From SB11 sp035906255 (GTDB lineage Bacteria > Bacteroidota > Bacteroidia > UBA8524), in NCBI GenBank assembly GCA_035906255.1, contig JAMIFM010000023.1, forward strand, positions 106,523 through 170,522: 64,000 nt of DNA, given 5' to 3'. The notes below the pieces were generated by a model, which was not told where the DNA came from, did no database searches, and saw only the letters and a list, made by a program, of their open reading frames with translations. Positions 49,085 through 57,531 of this stretch are shown piece after piece; position 1 is the first letter of the stretch, and each line of letters starts with the position of its first letter. Both the position numbers and the translations under genes were made by a program.

Positions 49085-50155
49085 ATGGCTACAGATCCTA
49101 ATATTACTGCAATTGAAAACTACGGAGGTGACTATCAACAAGCATTATTCCGTAAATTTTACAATGAGTTCAATCTTGAAGGTCAGGGTATAACAATTTA
49201 TCCTGACATAAAAAATAAACTCACATTGACAAAGATTGCCATCGGTGATGGTGCAAAGCCTTATACCGGTGTTTTCAAATCAAAGTCAGACGTTAACTAC
49301 TTACCCCGTGAAATTGTTGTAGAAGACTGCCAGCGGGACCTAACAATCGAGCCAAAAAAGTACCGCCCTACATGGCAGGCAAAGCGTCGGGGAAAAGGTG
49401 AGAATGCAAAAAACAAAAACATCCCCTTTGCCCAATTTGTATGGGAGTCTGTTGTAATCAGCTTGCAGGAAGAAATCCTTCTCAACACCATTTATCATGG
49501 CGTTGGTAAAGCAGGCTTTGTTGCCTTTGATGCTGGCGATACTTATGCAGTGGGTGACTTGGTAACTTATACACAAGACGGTGAAGTACGGTATTTCCGC
49601 TGCATTTCCGCAACATTGGCTGGACAAACCCCCGATTCACATCCCGCTAAGTGGGTGTGGGCCGGCGCACGAGCCCTTACCATTGGTTTTGGAAAAATAA
49701 TCGCTGATGCAATTATTGACGGTGATTTGGAAACAACAGTTACCGGTGCTGTAACTGCTTCAAACGCTTATGAAAAATTTACACTGATGTGGCGAGCCTT
49801 GCCCGATCCTATACGTCTGAAAGGAGGTATGATCCTGTGTAGCATGACTGACTATGATGCACTTACCGACGATTACGAGAACAAAGTTTCTAAAAATTTT
49901 GAGAGGATTGACGGTATTACCTACCTGGCTAAAACTGACCAAAATTGCATGATTGTTCCTTGCAGTTGGATGGCAGGCACACGCAGGCTGATTGCTACCG
50001 CACCTGAAAACATGATCATGGGTACTGACGAAGCGAATGATATGAACGTGATTGAAACCGATGCCCACATTTATACCATAGATGCCGGTATTACGTGGGT
50101 AATGGGTTTTCAAATTCGTGATTTTGAAGCCATTGCAGTATCAGACCAAAGCTAA
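49085..50155 (+). CDS. Major capsid protein with inserted carbohydrate-binding-like domain
   Basis: 356 residues, HK97-like by position and composition (NIPFAQFVWESVVISLQEEI; GGMILCSMTDYDALTDDYEN; GITWVMGFQIRDFEAIAVSD). Residues about 152-193 form an inset (DTYAVGDLVTYTQDGEVRYF, then RCISATLAGQTPDSHPAKWV) with the tY..GdlV.y...yyrc......P......W pattern of CBM5/12 carbohydrate-binding modules. It would project from the capsid surface. Directly behind the head protease. Confidence 0.8.
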   Translation: MATDPNITAIENYGGDYQQALFRKFYNEFNLEGQGITIYPDIKNKLTLTKIAIGDGAKPYTGVFKSKSDVNYLPREIVVEDCQRDLTIEPKKYRPTWQAKRRGKGENAKNKNIPFAQFVWESVVISLQEEILLNTIYHGVGKAGFVAFDAGDTYAVGDLVTYTQDGEVRYFRCISATLAGQTPDSHPAKWVWAGARALTIGFGKIIADAIIDGDLETTVTGAVTASNAYEKFTLMWRALPDPIRLKGGMILCSMTDYDALTDDYENKVSKNFERIDGITYLAKTDQNCMIVPCSWMAGTRRLIATAPENMIMGTDEANDMNVIETDAHIYTIDAGITWVMGFQIRDFEAIAVSDQS

Positions 50156-50177
50156 CTGTTAATCCAATTTTATAGAA

Positions 50178-50558
50178 ATGGCTACTAAAGAAGAATACTT
50201 GAAACTAACCAAGGAGCAGCTCGCTAATGAGTTGCTCCTTCGTGATGCCAACCCGGACGATAAGGATCTCCGTATCGGGGAGTTGGAGAAAGAAAACGCC
50301 CAAAAGGACAAAACAATTGCCGAGCAGCAAAAAGAACTGGAGAGAATGAGCGAGGCAGTAAACGAAGAAAAACCTCCTTCAGGAGTAAAATCTTTCGGAA
50401 CCTTTAAGCATAAAGGCGTTACCTACGATATTGTTGCCCCAAAGTTTAAACACAGGGGTAATCCTTATGCGGCTTCAGAGCTTATGGATAATGAGCAAAT
50501 GCAAGCCGAAATGGTGCAGATGAATGCAGGTATCATTAAAGTAAGGGAGGCAAAATAA
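50178..50558 (+). CDS. Small virion protein with coiled coil
   Basis: 126 residues. Coiled coil in the middle (KDLRIGELEKENAQKDKTIA; EQQKELERMSEAVNEEK) then a beta-rich end (KHKGVTYDIVAPKFKHRGN). Probably a head or connector component. Abuts the next gene, whose start follows GGGAGG. Confidence 0.55.
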   Translation: MATKEEYLKLTKEQLANELLLRDANPDDKDLRIGELEKENAQKDKTIAEQQKELERMSEAVNEEKPPSGVKSFGTFKHKGVTYDIVAPKFKHRGNPYAASELMDNEQMQAEMVQMNAGIIKVREAK

Positions 50559-51097
50559 TGGACTTAAGAGACGTAAAAAGAAACCAAGAGCTGCAAAACC
50601 AAGCAGGCGTAAAGCAAAAGGTTTGGGTTGCACCAATTGACGTTTTCACCTCCATTAAAGGAGTGATTACCCCTGCTGTTAACGATGGTGACAGTGTTAC
50701 AATTGACGGGGCGCACACCTTCCCTGCAGGACCTCCTCAAGAAGGTTTTGTTGAGTTGCACCTTGACTATGAGCAAAACAAGGTAGACGGGGAGCCGGCA
50801 GCTGATCCGTTAAGTCAAAACCACAAACAGACGTTCGTAGGGTTTTACAATGCTTCTGATGCCTCGGCGGCTGAGATGATGAAGGAACTGAAAAACCGCG
50901 AAGTGATATTCCTGTTTGAACAAATGGGTCCCGATGGAGCAGTTCGTCAGATAGGCACGGAAGAAAATCCCGGTCGCTTCTCATACAAAGATATGACCGG
51001 TCAGGCCGGCAGTGGTAAAAACGGCTTTGAAATCACTGTAACGGCTATTCAGGACAGCTTGCTGTACTATCCCGGCACCATTACCTTAAAAGCCTAA
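50558..51097 (+). CDS. Putative tail-tube-like virion protein
   Basis: 179 residues, beta-rich with long strands (GFVELHLDYEQNKVDGEPAA; KQTFVGFYNASDASAAEMMK; GKNGFEITVTAIQDSLLYYP). It lies where a connector or tube protein could be and resembles tail-tube proteins in strand layout. Low certainty. Confidence 0.5.
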   Translation: MDLRDVKRNQELQNQAGVKQKVWVAPIDVFTSIKGVITPAVNDGDSVTIDGAHTFPAGPPQEGFVELHLDYEQNKVDGEPAADPLSQNHKQTFVGFYNASDASAAEMMKELKNREVIFLFEQMGPDGAVRQIGTEENPGRFSYKDMTGQAGSGKNGFEITVTAIQDSLLYYPGTITLKA

Positions 51098-51121
51098 GTT
51101 TAACTTGTAAAACAACGAAAA

Positions 51122-51361
51122 ATGCCAGAAAAAAAGGAGTTACCACAATTGCCTACATGGCTTACGGACTTGTACGAGGTAAAGGTTACTAAATGCAGGC
51201 CTGCAGGATGGAAACGGAATATTGATATGTACACAATTTCCGAAACTGAAGCGGCCGCTCTTGCTGAAAGTCACCCTGATATACTTGTGAAGAAGCCAAA
51301 AGCTGAACCCAAGTCAGAAAATCCGAAACCTGAACCCAAGCCGGATAAGCCCAAAAATTAG
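51122..51361 (+). CDS. Small virion-region protein with low-complexity tail
   Basis: 79 residues; the last third is a Lys-Pro-Glu repeat (KPKAEPKSENPKPEPKPDKP), suggesting a disordered linker. No other recognised feature. Terminator follows 40 bp later. Confidence 0.55.
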   Translation: MPEKKELPQLPTWLTDLYEVKVTKCRPAGWKRNIDMYTISETEAAALAESHPDILVKKPKAEPKSENPKPEPKPDKPKN

Positions 51362-51402
51362 CGCATTGCTTACGATTTCCATAATAGTGTGTGTTTATGA
51401 AA

Positions 51403-51426
51403 GCCCCGCCACAAGCGGGGTTTTTT
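51403..51426 (+). terminator. Terminator of the capsid unit
   Basis: CCCCGC pairs with GCGGGG around CACAA and runs into TTTTTT. The next late promoter element starts 3 bp after it. Confidence 0.85.
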
Positions 51427-51428
51427 AT

Positions 51429-51464
51429 TGTCCTTTCGGGCTAAAGAGGCAATTGCCAATTTTG
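51429..51464 (+). promoter_or_regulatory. Late promoter element of the packaging unit
   Basis: TGTCCTTTC at 51429 and TTTG starting at 51461, exactly 32 bp later. The GTG start is 4 bp further, at 51469, so the message may be leaderless. Confidence 0.65.
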
Positions 51465-51468
51465 TTTT

Positions 51469-52131
51469 GTGTCCTCAGCACTTATATACCAATGGCTGGA
51501 AAATAGCGGTGATTATTTCGCAGGTGTAGCCCTTTACGGGCAGTATGGCGAGAACAAAACACTGTATGCCTTACTTAGTAAAGGCGACGGCCCCTATAAC
51601 CGTAAGCGGCTTTCAGAAGTTATGAAAGAGCTGGCCATAAAGATGGATAACGTTCAAGAGGAATTAGCATACAACACTTCTTTTGCAGTTACTCCAAAAC
51701 CTGAGATTAACTATCCGGATACTTTGGAAGAAAAGATACGGCTGCGAAAAGAAACCTACAAAGATGCGGGCAAGATACACGCTCAACTGCTATATATACA
51801 GGACTTAGGTGAGCGGGAAAAGGCAGTGTTTGAAATGCACAGGTTGATGAAGTTAAACGGAGAGCTGTGGCGAGAAACCGAATATTTTGAAAAGCATGGT
51901 AAAGAAATGCCGGTAAAAAAACCGTTGGTTTTTCCAGAACTCACAGGACTTAAAGCAGTAGAGTTAACCCGGTTTATCACCAATATGCGAAGCAACCTGA
52001 GTAAATGGAAAAAGAAGGCTTTGGAAAAGCCGGAAAAGGCAAGCCAATATCGTGACAATATCTCTGAAGGCACACAAAAGTTAGAACAGGCAATATTATT
52101 ACTTGATGCTATTTCAACCGGGGAAGAATAA
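51469..52131 (+). CDS. Phage helical protein, unknown
   Basis: 220 residues from a GTG start, strongly helical (LRKETYKDAGKIHAQLLYIQ; LTRFITNMRSNLSKWKKKAL; GTQKLEQAILLLDAISTGEE). First gene of the packaging operon. Possibly an internal head or packaging helper. It overlaps the next gene. Confidence 0.6.
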   Translation: MSSALIYQWLENSGDYFAGVALYGQYGENKTLYALLSKGDGPYNRKRLSEVMKELAIKMDNVQEELAYNTSFAVTPKPEINYPDTLEEKIRLRKETYKDAGKIHAQLLYIQDLGEREKAVFEMHRLMKLNGELWRETEYFEKHGKEMPVKKPLVFPELTGLKAVELTRFITNMRSNLSKWKKKALEKPEKASQYRDNISEGTQKLEQAILLLDAISTGEE

Positions 52132-52642
52132 CGTTCATGAGAAAAAACGGCTGTATGAACAACCAGCTTTGGACAATATCGGTTTAGATGAAATTAAGCC
52201 GGAACAGAACTATCATTTTTTCGGAAATGGCAAAATAAGTCTGCACGAAGTGATAAGCAAAGTATTGTATCAAACAGTTACATGCGATTTGTTGCTTTCA
52301 ACATGGAGCCTCAGCTCACCGGCCATGAAAGCACTTATCAACCTCCGCTCGGAAGGTTTAATAAAAAATGCTTGTGCAGTTGTAGACTATAGGGCTCCGA
52401 AGGATCATGCCGATGCCTTCGGTATGGCACTAAATTTTTTTGATCCCTTGGCCATCACACCCAACCACTCAAAAATTGTGGTGCTGGATAACTCGGTTAT
52501 GCCGGTTGCTATTGCCGGCAGTGCCAATCTGACAAATAACCCCAAGGAAGAGTATTTTTTAGTAAGCACCGATTCAGGGCTTACATCGTATTTCAAAGCA
52601 CACATTCAAAGTTTGATTGAGAAAGGAGACCCTGCAGTATGA
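52106..52642 (+). CDS. Phospholipase D-family (single HKD) protein
   Basis: 178 residues from the ATG at 52106. One HKD motif is evident near the C-terminus: PNHSKIVVLDNSVMPVAIAG followed by SANLTNNPKEEYF (HxK, Asp, GSxN). Single-HKD members such as Nuc act as dimeric nucleases or phosphodiesterases. The N-terminal part has FHGNGK-like YHFFGNGKISLHEVISKVLY. Gene overlaps the previous one by 26 bp. Why it sits in the packaging operon is unclear. Confidence 0.7.
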   Translation: MLFQPGKNNVHEKKRLYEQPALDNIGLDEIKPEQNYHFFGNGKISLHEVISKVLYQTVTCDLLLSTWSLSSPAMKALINLRSEGLIKNACAVVDYRAPKDHADAFGMALNFFDPLAITPNHSKIVVLDNSVMPVAIAGSANLTNNPKEEYFLVSTDSGLTSYFKAHIQSLIEKGDPAV

Positions 52643-52932
52643 CAGCCAGTGAAGAAGAGTTGCGCAACATTGAAGAGTTTGCCTATGGACTTATGTCACC
52701 CAAAGAGATCAGCGTAATCCTCGGGTGGGATTTTAACGTTTATGGGCCACTTTTTTTGCAAGAAGGAAGCCAAGTGTATAGTGCTTATCAAAAAGGTTTT
52801 CTAAGGCTTAAATACGAGCTGAATATCGATAATATAAAGTTCGCCAAACAAGGCAATGCACACGCCATGAATAAGGTGTTGGAGAACTGGAAGGAAATCC
52901 TGTTGTTGGAACTTAAAGCTAAGAAGCCATGA
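52639..52932 (+). CDS. Small helical protein before the terminase genes
   Basis: 97 residues with ATGA overlap on both sides. An HTH-like segment (LMSPKEISVILGWDFNVYGP) suggests DNA binding; the rest is helical. Could be part of the small terminase assembly. Confidence 0.55.
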   Translation: MTASEEELRNIEEFAYGLMSPKEISVILGWDFNVYGPLFLQEGSQVYSAYQKGFLRLKYELNIDNIKFAKQGNAHAMNKVLENWKEILLLELKAKKP

Positions 52933-53561
52933 ATGTGACCTTGGTAGACCGTTTGTTGAGGGCTATACTAAAGCCGGATGAGTTCCCAATGACACCGGAG
53001 TTAGAGCGATACCATATGCGTTTAAAGCAGGCACGGGCATACCTGCTTGACTATCCGACAAGTGTATCGGTAGAGCTGATGCTTGATCTTTATAAAAACT
53101 CAGAGAAAGGCTACAGCCGCTCCACCGCATACAACGATGTAAACGCAGCAAAAACCTTTTTTGGTGCAGTTGAAACGGCTAATAAAGAGTTTGATCGCAT
53201 TATTCAGATTCAACGGCTTGAACAGGCACGGCGCATGGCCGAACATTTAGCTAAAAGCACAAAGGATTATCTGGCAGTGGCTAAGATTGATTTTATGATT
53301 GCCCAGATTAAACAGTTGGATAAAAAAGACGATAGCATTGATACCAGTAAAATAACACCACCGGCTGTAAACATTCTTATCGCCACAACCGATGGGCGTA
53401 GCCTTGAGGCATTGACCGGCAAAGAAGTAAAGCGGGAAGTCATAGATCTGATTGAAGGGGATGGTTTCTCGGTTGAAGACATTGCCGAACAGTTGAAGAT
53501 AATGGAAAAGCAACGCAACCCTAATAACGATGATACAGGAAGCCAACACAATACAGCTTAA
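52929..53561 (+). CDS. Putative terminase small subunit
   Basis: 210 residues. N-terminal HTH-like region (YHMRLKQARAYLLDYPTSVS; EKGYSRSTAYNDVNAAKTFF) followed by a helical oligomerisation stretch (QRLEQARRMAEHLAKSTKDY). Coupled by overlap to the large terminase gene, the normal neighbour of a small subunit, which would select phage DNA for packaging. Confidence 0.65.
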   Translation: MNVTLVDRLLRAILKPDEFPMTPELERYHMRLKQARAYLLDYPTSVSVELMLDLYKNSEKGYSRSTAYNDVNAAKTFFGAVETANKEFDRIIQIQRLEQARRMAEHLAKSTKDYLAVAKIDFMIAQIKQLDKKDDSIDTSKITPPAVNILIATTDGRSLEALTGKEVKREVIDLIEGDGFSVEDIAEQLKIMEKQRNPNNDDTGSQHNTA

Positions 53562-55209
53562 TAAGCCTCAGAAAAGGTTTGTGTATTATCTGTGGGCGGG
53601 CCTGATAACCTTTGCCACCAGCATATGGGGACGTGCAACAGGCAAATCGTTCGTTATTGCCTTACTTATAGATTATATCGTTAAGATGATGCCCCGCAGT
53701 GTATGGGGTATTCAAGGAGCAACATTTCAACAACTTCTTACACGTACTCTGCCGGAAACCCTTGACGCTCTTAGGAGTTTAGGGTATGTAAGGGATATAC
53801 ATTACGTTATTAACCGCCGTCCGCCTTTAAATTGGGAGCTGCCATTTAGGGCACCGTTAACGTGGGATAATTTTATAACCTTTTACAGTAAAGATGGCTG
53901 TATCGGTTTCAAACTGCTAAGTCAGGACAGGGAAGGCTCATCACGCGGCCCATCCCTTGACGGCCTGATTGCCGATGAGAGCCTCACTCTAAATCCGGAA
54001 CGGTTTCAAAAAGAAGCTACAGCTACCAATCGGGGCAACTTGTTTAAATGGCTGACTCCCATTCACCACGGTATTTTTCACTTTACAAGTATGCCGCACG
54101 GATTGGACGGCCAATGGTTGCTTGACCATGGGAACTATTACGAGCAAGAGCATGGGTATTATTTCCGCTCGTTGATGAACGAGCGCATCCGCCTACAGCT
54201 GGAGTTCTTAAAGGAGCAGGACAGTAAATCCAAGCTACTTATATATAAAGACCTTGAGCAATTCGATATAGCTGCCAGCGGCTCACAGATACGCTTTTTC
54301 GCTCACAAGATGAACCTATACAGTGAGGCGAATGCGTTTGATAACCTGTTGCACGTTGGCCTTAATTATCTTCAGACAGAGTATGACAAGGCTATTGATA
54401 AAACACTGTTTGCGGTTGAGTACCTAAACTTCAAACGCAGTACAATAGAGAAGGCCTTTTATCCAGGTCTTGACCGTTCAATACACAGTTATAAGGGAGA
54501 TTACAATTACTCCTACTTGGATAACATGGATTTTGATTTTCAGCAAATCAAAAAAGCAACCTGCCAGCAGGACAAAGACTTGCATCCTGACTTACCCCTA
54601 GAGCTTGGGCTCGACTTTGGCACAATCAATTGGGTAGTGGTAGGCCAACACCACAAAGTACAGCATAGGTTCAATGTGATTAATTCTTTTTATGTCCAGC
54701 TGCCTAAACTTATTGAGCATGTGGCTCAGGAGTTTTGTAACTACTATAGCTCGCATAAGACAAGAAAGGTAAATCTGCACCCTGATAACGCAGGGTTTAA
54801 GCAAGACGGTAAAAGTCCAATGACAGCAATACAAACCTTTGTTGCTGTACTAAAGAAGAATAACTGGCAGGTGGATATAAAACGCAGGGCAGAACGCAAC
54901 CCCTATCACAATGATAAGCATCTGTTGTGGGCTGCAATACTTGATGCCACCAAGCGCAAAGACAATAGGGTTTATCCTTTTATATTTATTAATATTAATA
55001 ACTGTAAAGAATTATTTTTTGCCATGGAAAATACCCCTGCATTAGATGATAATGGTAAGGTGGCTAAAGACAAACGCTCTGAGAATACTACAAGTACAGA
55101 GAAAGAAGTGTTTGCAACCCACAGTACTGACGCTGTGGACTATATTGTATGGGACCTCTTCAAACACCTGTTGCCTACCCACCGCAGCAACATGGTGCCT
55201 GTCTTTTAA
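53530..55209 (+). CDS. terL: Terminase large subunit
   Basis: 559 residues. ATPase: Walker A-like SIWGRATGKSFVIAL near residue 35 and Walker B LDGLIADESLTL near 153. C-terminal RNase-H-like nuclease: acidic residues in LELGLDFGTINWVVVGQHHK (near 355) and a closing THSTDAVDYIVWDLF (near 540). It translocates DNA into the head and cuts it. The gene overlaps the small subunit gene by 32 bp. Confidence 0.9.
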   Translation: MIQEANTIQLNKPQKRFVYYLWAGLITFATSIWGRATGKSFVIALLIDYIVKMMPRSVWGIQGATFQQLLTRTLPETLDALRSLGYVRDIHYVINRRPPLNWELPFRAPLTWDNFITFYSKDGCIGFKLLSQDREGSSRGPSLDGLIADESLTLNPERFQKEATATNRGNLFKWLTPIHHGIFHFTSMPHGLDGQWLLDHGNYYEQEHGYYFRSLMNERIRLQLEFLKEQDSKSKLLIYKDLEQFDIAASGSQIRFFAHKMNLYSEANAFDNLLHVGLNYLQTEYDKAIDKTLFAVEYLNFKRSTIEKAFYPGLDRSIHSYKGDYNYSYLDNMDFDFQQIKKATCQQDKDLHPDLPLELGLDFGTINWVVVGQHHKVQHRFNVINSFYVQLPKLIEHVAQEFCNYYSSHKTRKVNLHPDNAGFKQDGKSPMTAIQTFVAVLKKNNWQVDIKRRAERNPYHNDKHLLWAAILDATKRKDNRVYPFIFININNCKELFFAMENTPALDDNGKVAKDKRSENTTSTEKEVFATHSTDAVDYIVWDLFKHLLPTHRSNMVPVF

Positions 55210-55491
55210 ATTAAAATATGCAGCAGCAGGGCTGCTAACGCTTGTATAGGGCGCGGTCGTCCTTACGCACTTACAAATAGCCGTTTCATATATGGCATAA
55301 TTTTGAGGGCAATTGCCAAAAAATCATTAGGGCCTTGGCGGATCAACTCTGTGACGGCTGTACAAAATTGCATTTTGTACAGTGTTATTTTATTGATATT
55401 CAGTTGTTTATGTTTTTATTTGTTGTGCTGTAAATGATTGGTTTTCAGCGTGAAAAAATCACTCAAAACAGCATTAAAATACGCCTTTTTA
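55210..55491. other. Intergenic region after terL
   Basis: No gene is seen before the promoter at 55492. It contains the perfect inverted repeat at 55358-55382 and AT-rich sequence leading into the promoter of the inserted cassette. Confidence 0.45.
55358..55382. promoter_or_regulatory. 25-bp inverted repeat after terL
   Basis: CTGTACAAAAT-TGC-ATTTTGTACAG, perfect 11-bp arms, followed by TGTTATTTT. Either the terminator of the packaging operon or an operator for the cassette that follows. Confidence 0.6.
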
Positions 55492-55521
55492 TTGATATTT
55501 AAATATTTATTTGTATATTTG
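55492..55521 (+). promoter_or_regulatory. Host-type promoter of the inserted cassette
   Basis: TTG at 55492-55494, 19 bp, then TATATTTG at 55514-55521: a strong match to the Bacteroidota consensus. The ATG at 55549 is 27 bp downstream. It allows expression from the quiet prophage. Confidence 0.7.
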
Positions 55522-55548
55522 ATATACCAATTAATTAATAAATATTTT

Positions 55549-55920
55549 ATGTCAACCGAAAACAAAACGGGTGCAGTTGCAAAGGTTGCAACTAATCCAA
55601 AAGAAGAAAAATCACAAGGTTTAACAGTTATTAAACCTATTGAAAAAATGCTTACCGTAGAGGACAGATTTGCAAATGCAAAATCTTTCAATTCATTAGT
55701 TGAGAAGTACAACAAAATCAAAGAAACCAAAATCACTCTTACCCATTTCACCGTAAGTGCGGACAAACACACATGCTCTTTGCATTTGAGTGATGAAGAA
55801 GGAAATACATTTTATACCCGTAACCCAGTTTTAATAGCTGAGGTATTAAAGCTATCACAAAAGACTGTAGATGAACAATTGAATATAGCGGAAAAAGAGG
55901 CATTGGGATTTGCAGTATAA
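55549..55920 (+). CDS. Cassette gene partnering ArdC, unknown
   Basis: 123 residues from the ATG at 55549, which follows its promoter; an earlier start would lie upstream of it. Lys-rich N-terminus (VATNPKEEKSQGLTVIKPIE), then an alpha/beta domain (TLTHFTVSADKHTCSLHLSD; TFYTRNPVLIAEVLKLSQKT). A similar small protein is expected in mobile elements, but I do not recognise the family. Ends in its own terminator. Confidence 0.6.
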   Translation: MSTENKTGAVAKVATNPKEEKSQGLTVIKPIEKMLTVEDRFANAKSFNSLVEKYNKIKETKITLTHFTVSADKHTCSLHLSDEEGNTFYTRNPVLIAEVLKLSQKTVDEQLNIAEKEALGFAV

Positions 55921-55930
55921 TAAAAACAAT

Positions 55931-55960
55931 AAGCCCCCGCGCTTCACAGCATGGGGGCTT
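55931..55960 (+). terminator. Terminator between the cassette genes
   Basis: AAGCCCCC pairs with GGGGGCTT around GCGCTTCACAGCAT-type loop, then TTCC. Confidence 0.65.
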
Positions 55961-56003
55961 TCCAATTAATTAAATAATTATCTTATTCAATCAGTACAAA
56001 GTT

Positions 56004-56942
56004 ATGAAACAAACAGAGATTTTTAACGAAATAAACCAAGCAATAACCAACCTTTTAACTAATCCCCTACAATTTCAAAACTCATGGATTAATATTTCGG
56101 CAGGGCTTCCTAAAAACGGTTATTCACACAGAACCTACAGGGGTGTAAACACTTTTGTTTTATCGATGCTTACCAACACTAAGGGCTGGGCAAAATCTTC
56201 ATTTCTTACCTTTCAGCAAATCAATAAATTACAGGGAAAAGTAAAAAAGGGCGAACGCTCGGAAGCAATTTATTTCTTTGACTTCTTTTTTAAAGACCGC
56301 AGCAATACCCACTATGAAAAATCACAGGTAGAAACCATGAGCGAAAAAGTTAAGGCAGCGTTAGAGATTGAAAAAATATCCTACCTGAAACGTTTTAAAG
56401 TATTTAACGTACTGCAAACAGAAGGTTTGCCGGAAGAGTTTTATGTAATTCCTCAACTTGTTTCTGTTTCTCCCGTGGAATTAAACTCAAAAGCTGATGA
56501 AATTTTAAAGGCATCAGGGGCACAGATTGAAATATCACCCTCTAACCGTGCGTTTTATAGCGGTGATAAGGACAAAATACAGTTACCCGACTTGCGCCAG
56601 TTCCGAGAAAGCGAAGAATTTTACAGCGTAGTGTTTCACGAGCTTGCACACTGGACAGGCCACCCCACACGCTTAAATCGATTAGGCAAGTATCAAAGCT
56701 ATAAGGACAAAGGATATGCTTTTGAAGAATTAGTGGCCGAGCTGTGCGCCGCGTATTTGTGTGCTGTTATCGGTTATCAAAAGCAGATTACCAATAACGC
56801 CGCTTATATACAAAGCTGGCTTGCTGCCCTTGAAAACGAGAACAGCTTTTTTGTTGCAGCAGCAAAAAAAGCGGAAGAAGCAGCCAATTACCTGCTAAAA
56901 AAATACGCCGAGAGTGAAAACTACCCCAACATTGCAGCTTAA
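56004..56942 (+). CDS. ardC: ArdC-like anti-restriction protein
   Basis: 312 residues. N-terminal ssDNA-binding ArdC domain (INISAGLPKNGYSHRTYRGV; SSFLTFQQINKLQGKVKKGE) and C-terminal zincin-like metallopeptidase domain with HELAHWTGHPTRL (HExxH) and a downstream glutamate (GYAFEELVAELCAAYLCAVI). ArdC proteins protect incoming DNA from host restriction, mainly in plasmids and conjugative elements. Here it sits within the virion gene block, flanked by terminators, as a moron. Confidence 0.88.
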   Translation: MKQTEIFNEINQAITNLLTNPLQFQNSWINISAGLPKNGYSHRTYRGVNTFVLSMLTNTKGWAKSSFLTFQQINKLQGKVKKGERSEAIYFFDFFFKDRSNTHYEKSQVETMSEKVKAALEIEKISYLKRFKVFNVLQTEGLPEEFYVIPQLVSVSPVELNSKADEILKASGAQIEISPSNRAFYSGDKDKIQLPDLRQFRESEEFYSVVFHELAHWTGHPTRLNRLGKYQSYKDKGYAFEELVAELCAAYLCAVIGYQKQITNNAAYIQSWLAALENENSFFVAAAKKAEEAANYLLKKYAESENYPNIAA

Positions 56943-56957
56943 TAAATACTAACTGCA

Positions 56958-56987
56958 AGCCCCTGCCCAACGCAGGGGCTTTTTTTG
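56958..56987 (+). terminator. Terminator of ardC
   Basis: AGCCCCTGC pairs with GCAGGGGCT around CCAAC and runs into TTTTTTT. It closes the inserted cassette. Confidence 0.85.
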
Positions 56988-57103
56988 TGGCCTTCGCTAC
57001 GCTCCGGCACTCAGCGGCATAGCAGGCATATAGTTGATTGAATCGGTCCTGCTATCATTTTTCTAACCGGCACCCACGGTGCTTTATGCCGGGTTATTGC
57101 ACC
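56988..57103. other. Short intergenic stretch with nested hairpins
   Basis: AACCGGCA at 57065 pairs with TGCCGGGTT near 57087, with CACC/GGTG pairing inside. Function unknown; it precedes the late promoter. Confidence 0.4.
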
Positions 57104-57139
57104 TGTCCTTTTTCGCAATCCACTGCCGGTGCAATTTTG
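57104..57139 (+). promoter_or_regulatory. Late promoter element of the portal unit
   Basis: TGTCCTTTTT at 57104 and TTTG starting at 57136, exactly 32 bp later. The ATG at 57145 follows 5 bp after the TTTG. TTGCACC and GGTGCAA (7-bp arms) flank the region. Confidence 0.65.
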
Positions 57140-57144
57140 TTTTG

Positions 57145-57531
57145 ATGTTGCAGAGAAGTTCACTCACGCCCTCATTTATACCCAAAGAAATAATCACCCT
57201 TCAGGAAGTGTTGGAGGAGATGGAACGCACCGACGGTAAAGGAAACCCCTTACCGTTTTCATTAACATGGATAAGCTGCAATCACCAGCGTAAAACCGCA
57301 GGTGAGTTTTTTTCACTTGAATCAGCAATAAAACCATCCACAAAGGGAATACGTCGGGTAAAATCTAAAATAAACACGGATTTACCTGAGCGAAAAAAAC
57401 GCATGGTTGACCATTTTAAAAATGCTACTCGCAACATCGAAGAAAACGGTACCGGGCAAATACGCACGGTATCGATTTGGGATTTGTTAATATTTAATAA
57501 TAGGAGGATTGTTTGGTATGTCCATGGGTAA
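57145..57531 (+). CDS. Phage protein before the portal, unknown
   Basis: 128 residues from the ATG at 57145 (MLQRSSLTPSFIPKEIITLQ); a TTG one codon earlier is possible. Basic, with KTAGEFFSLESAIKPSTKGI. Its end overlaps the portal gene by 14 bp. No recognised family. Confidence 0.55.
   Translation: MLQRSSLTPSFIPKEIITLQEVLEEMERTDGKGNPLPFSLTWISCNHQRKTAGEFFSLESAIKPSTKGIRRVKSKINTDLPERKKRMVDHFKNATRNIEENGTGQIRTVSIWDLLIFNNRRIVWYVHG

Noticed and set aside
55201..55310. A further TGTCC-like late promoter (CGTCCTTAC at 55258)
   Set aside because: The next TTTG is 44 bp away, not 32, and no gene start follows.
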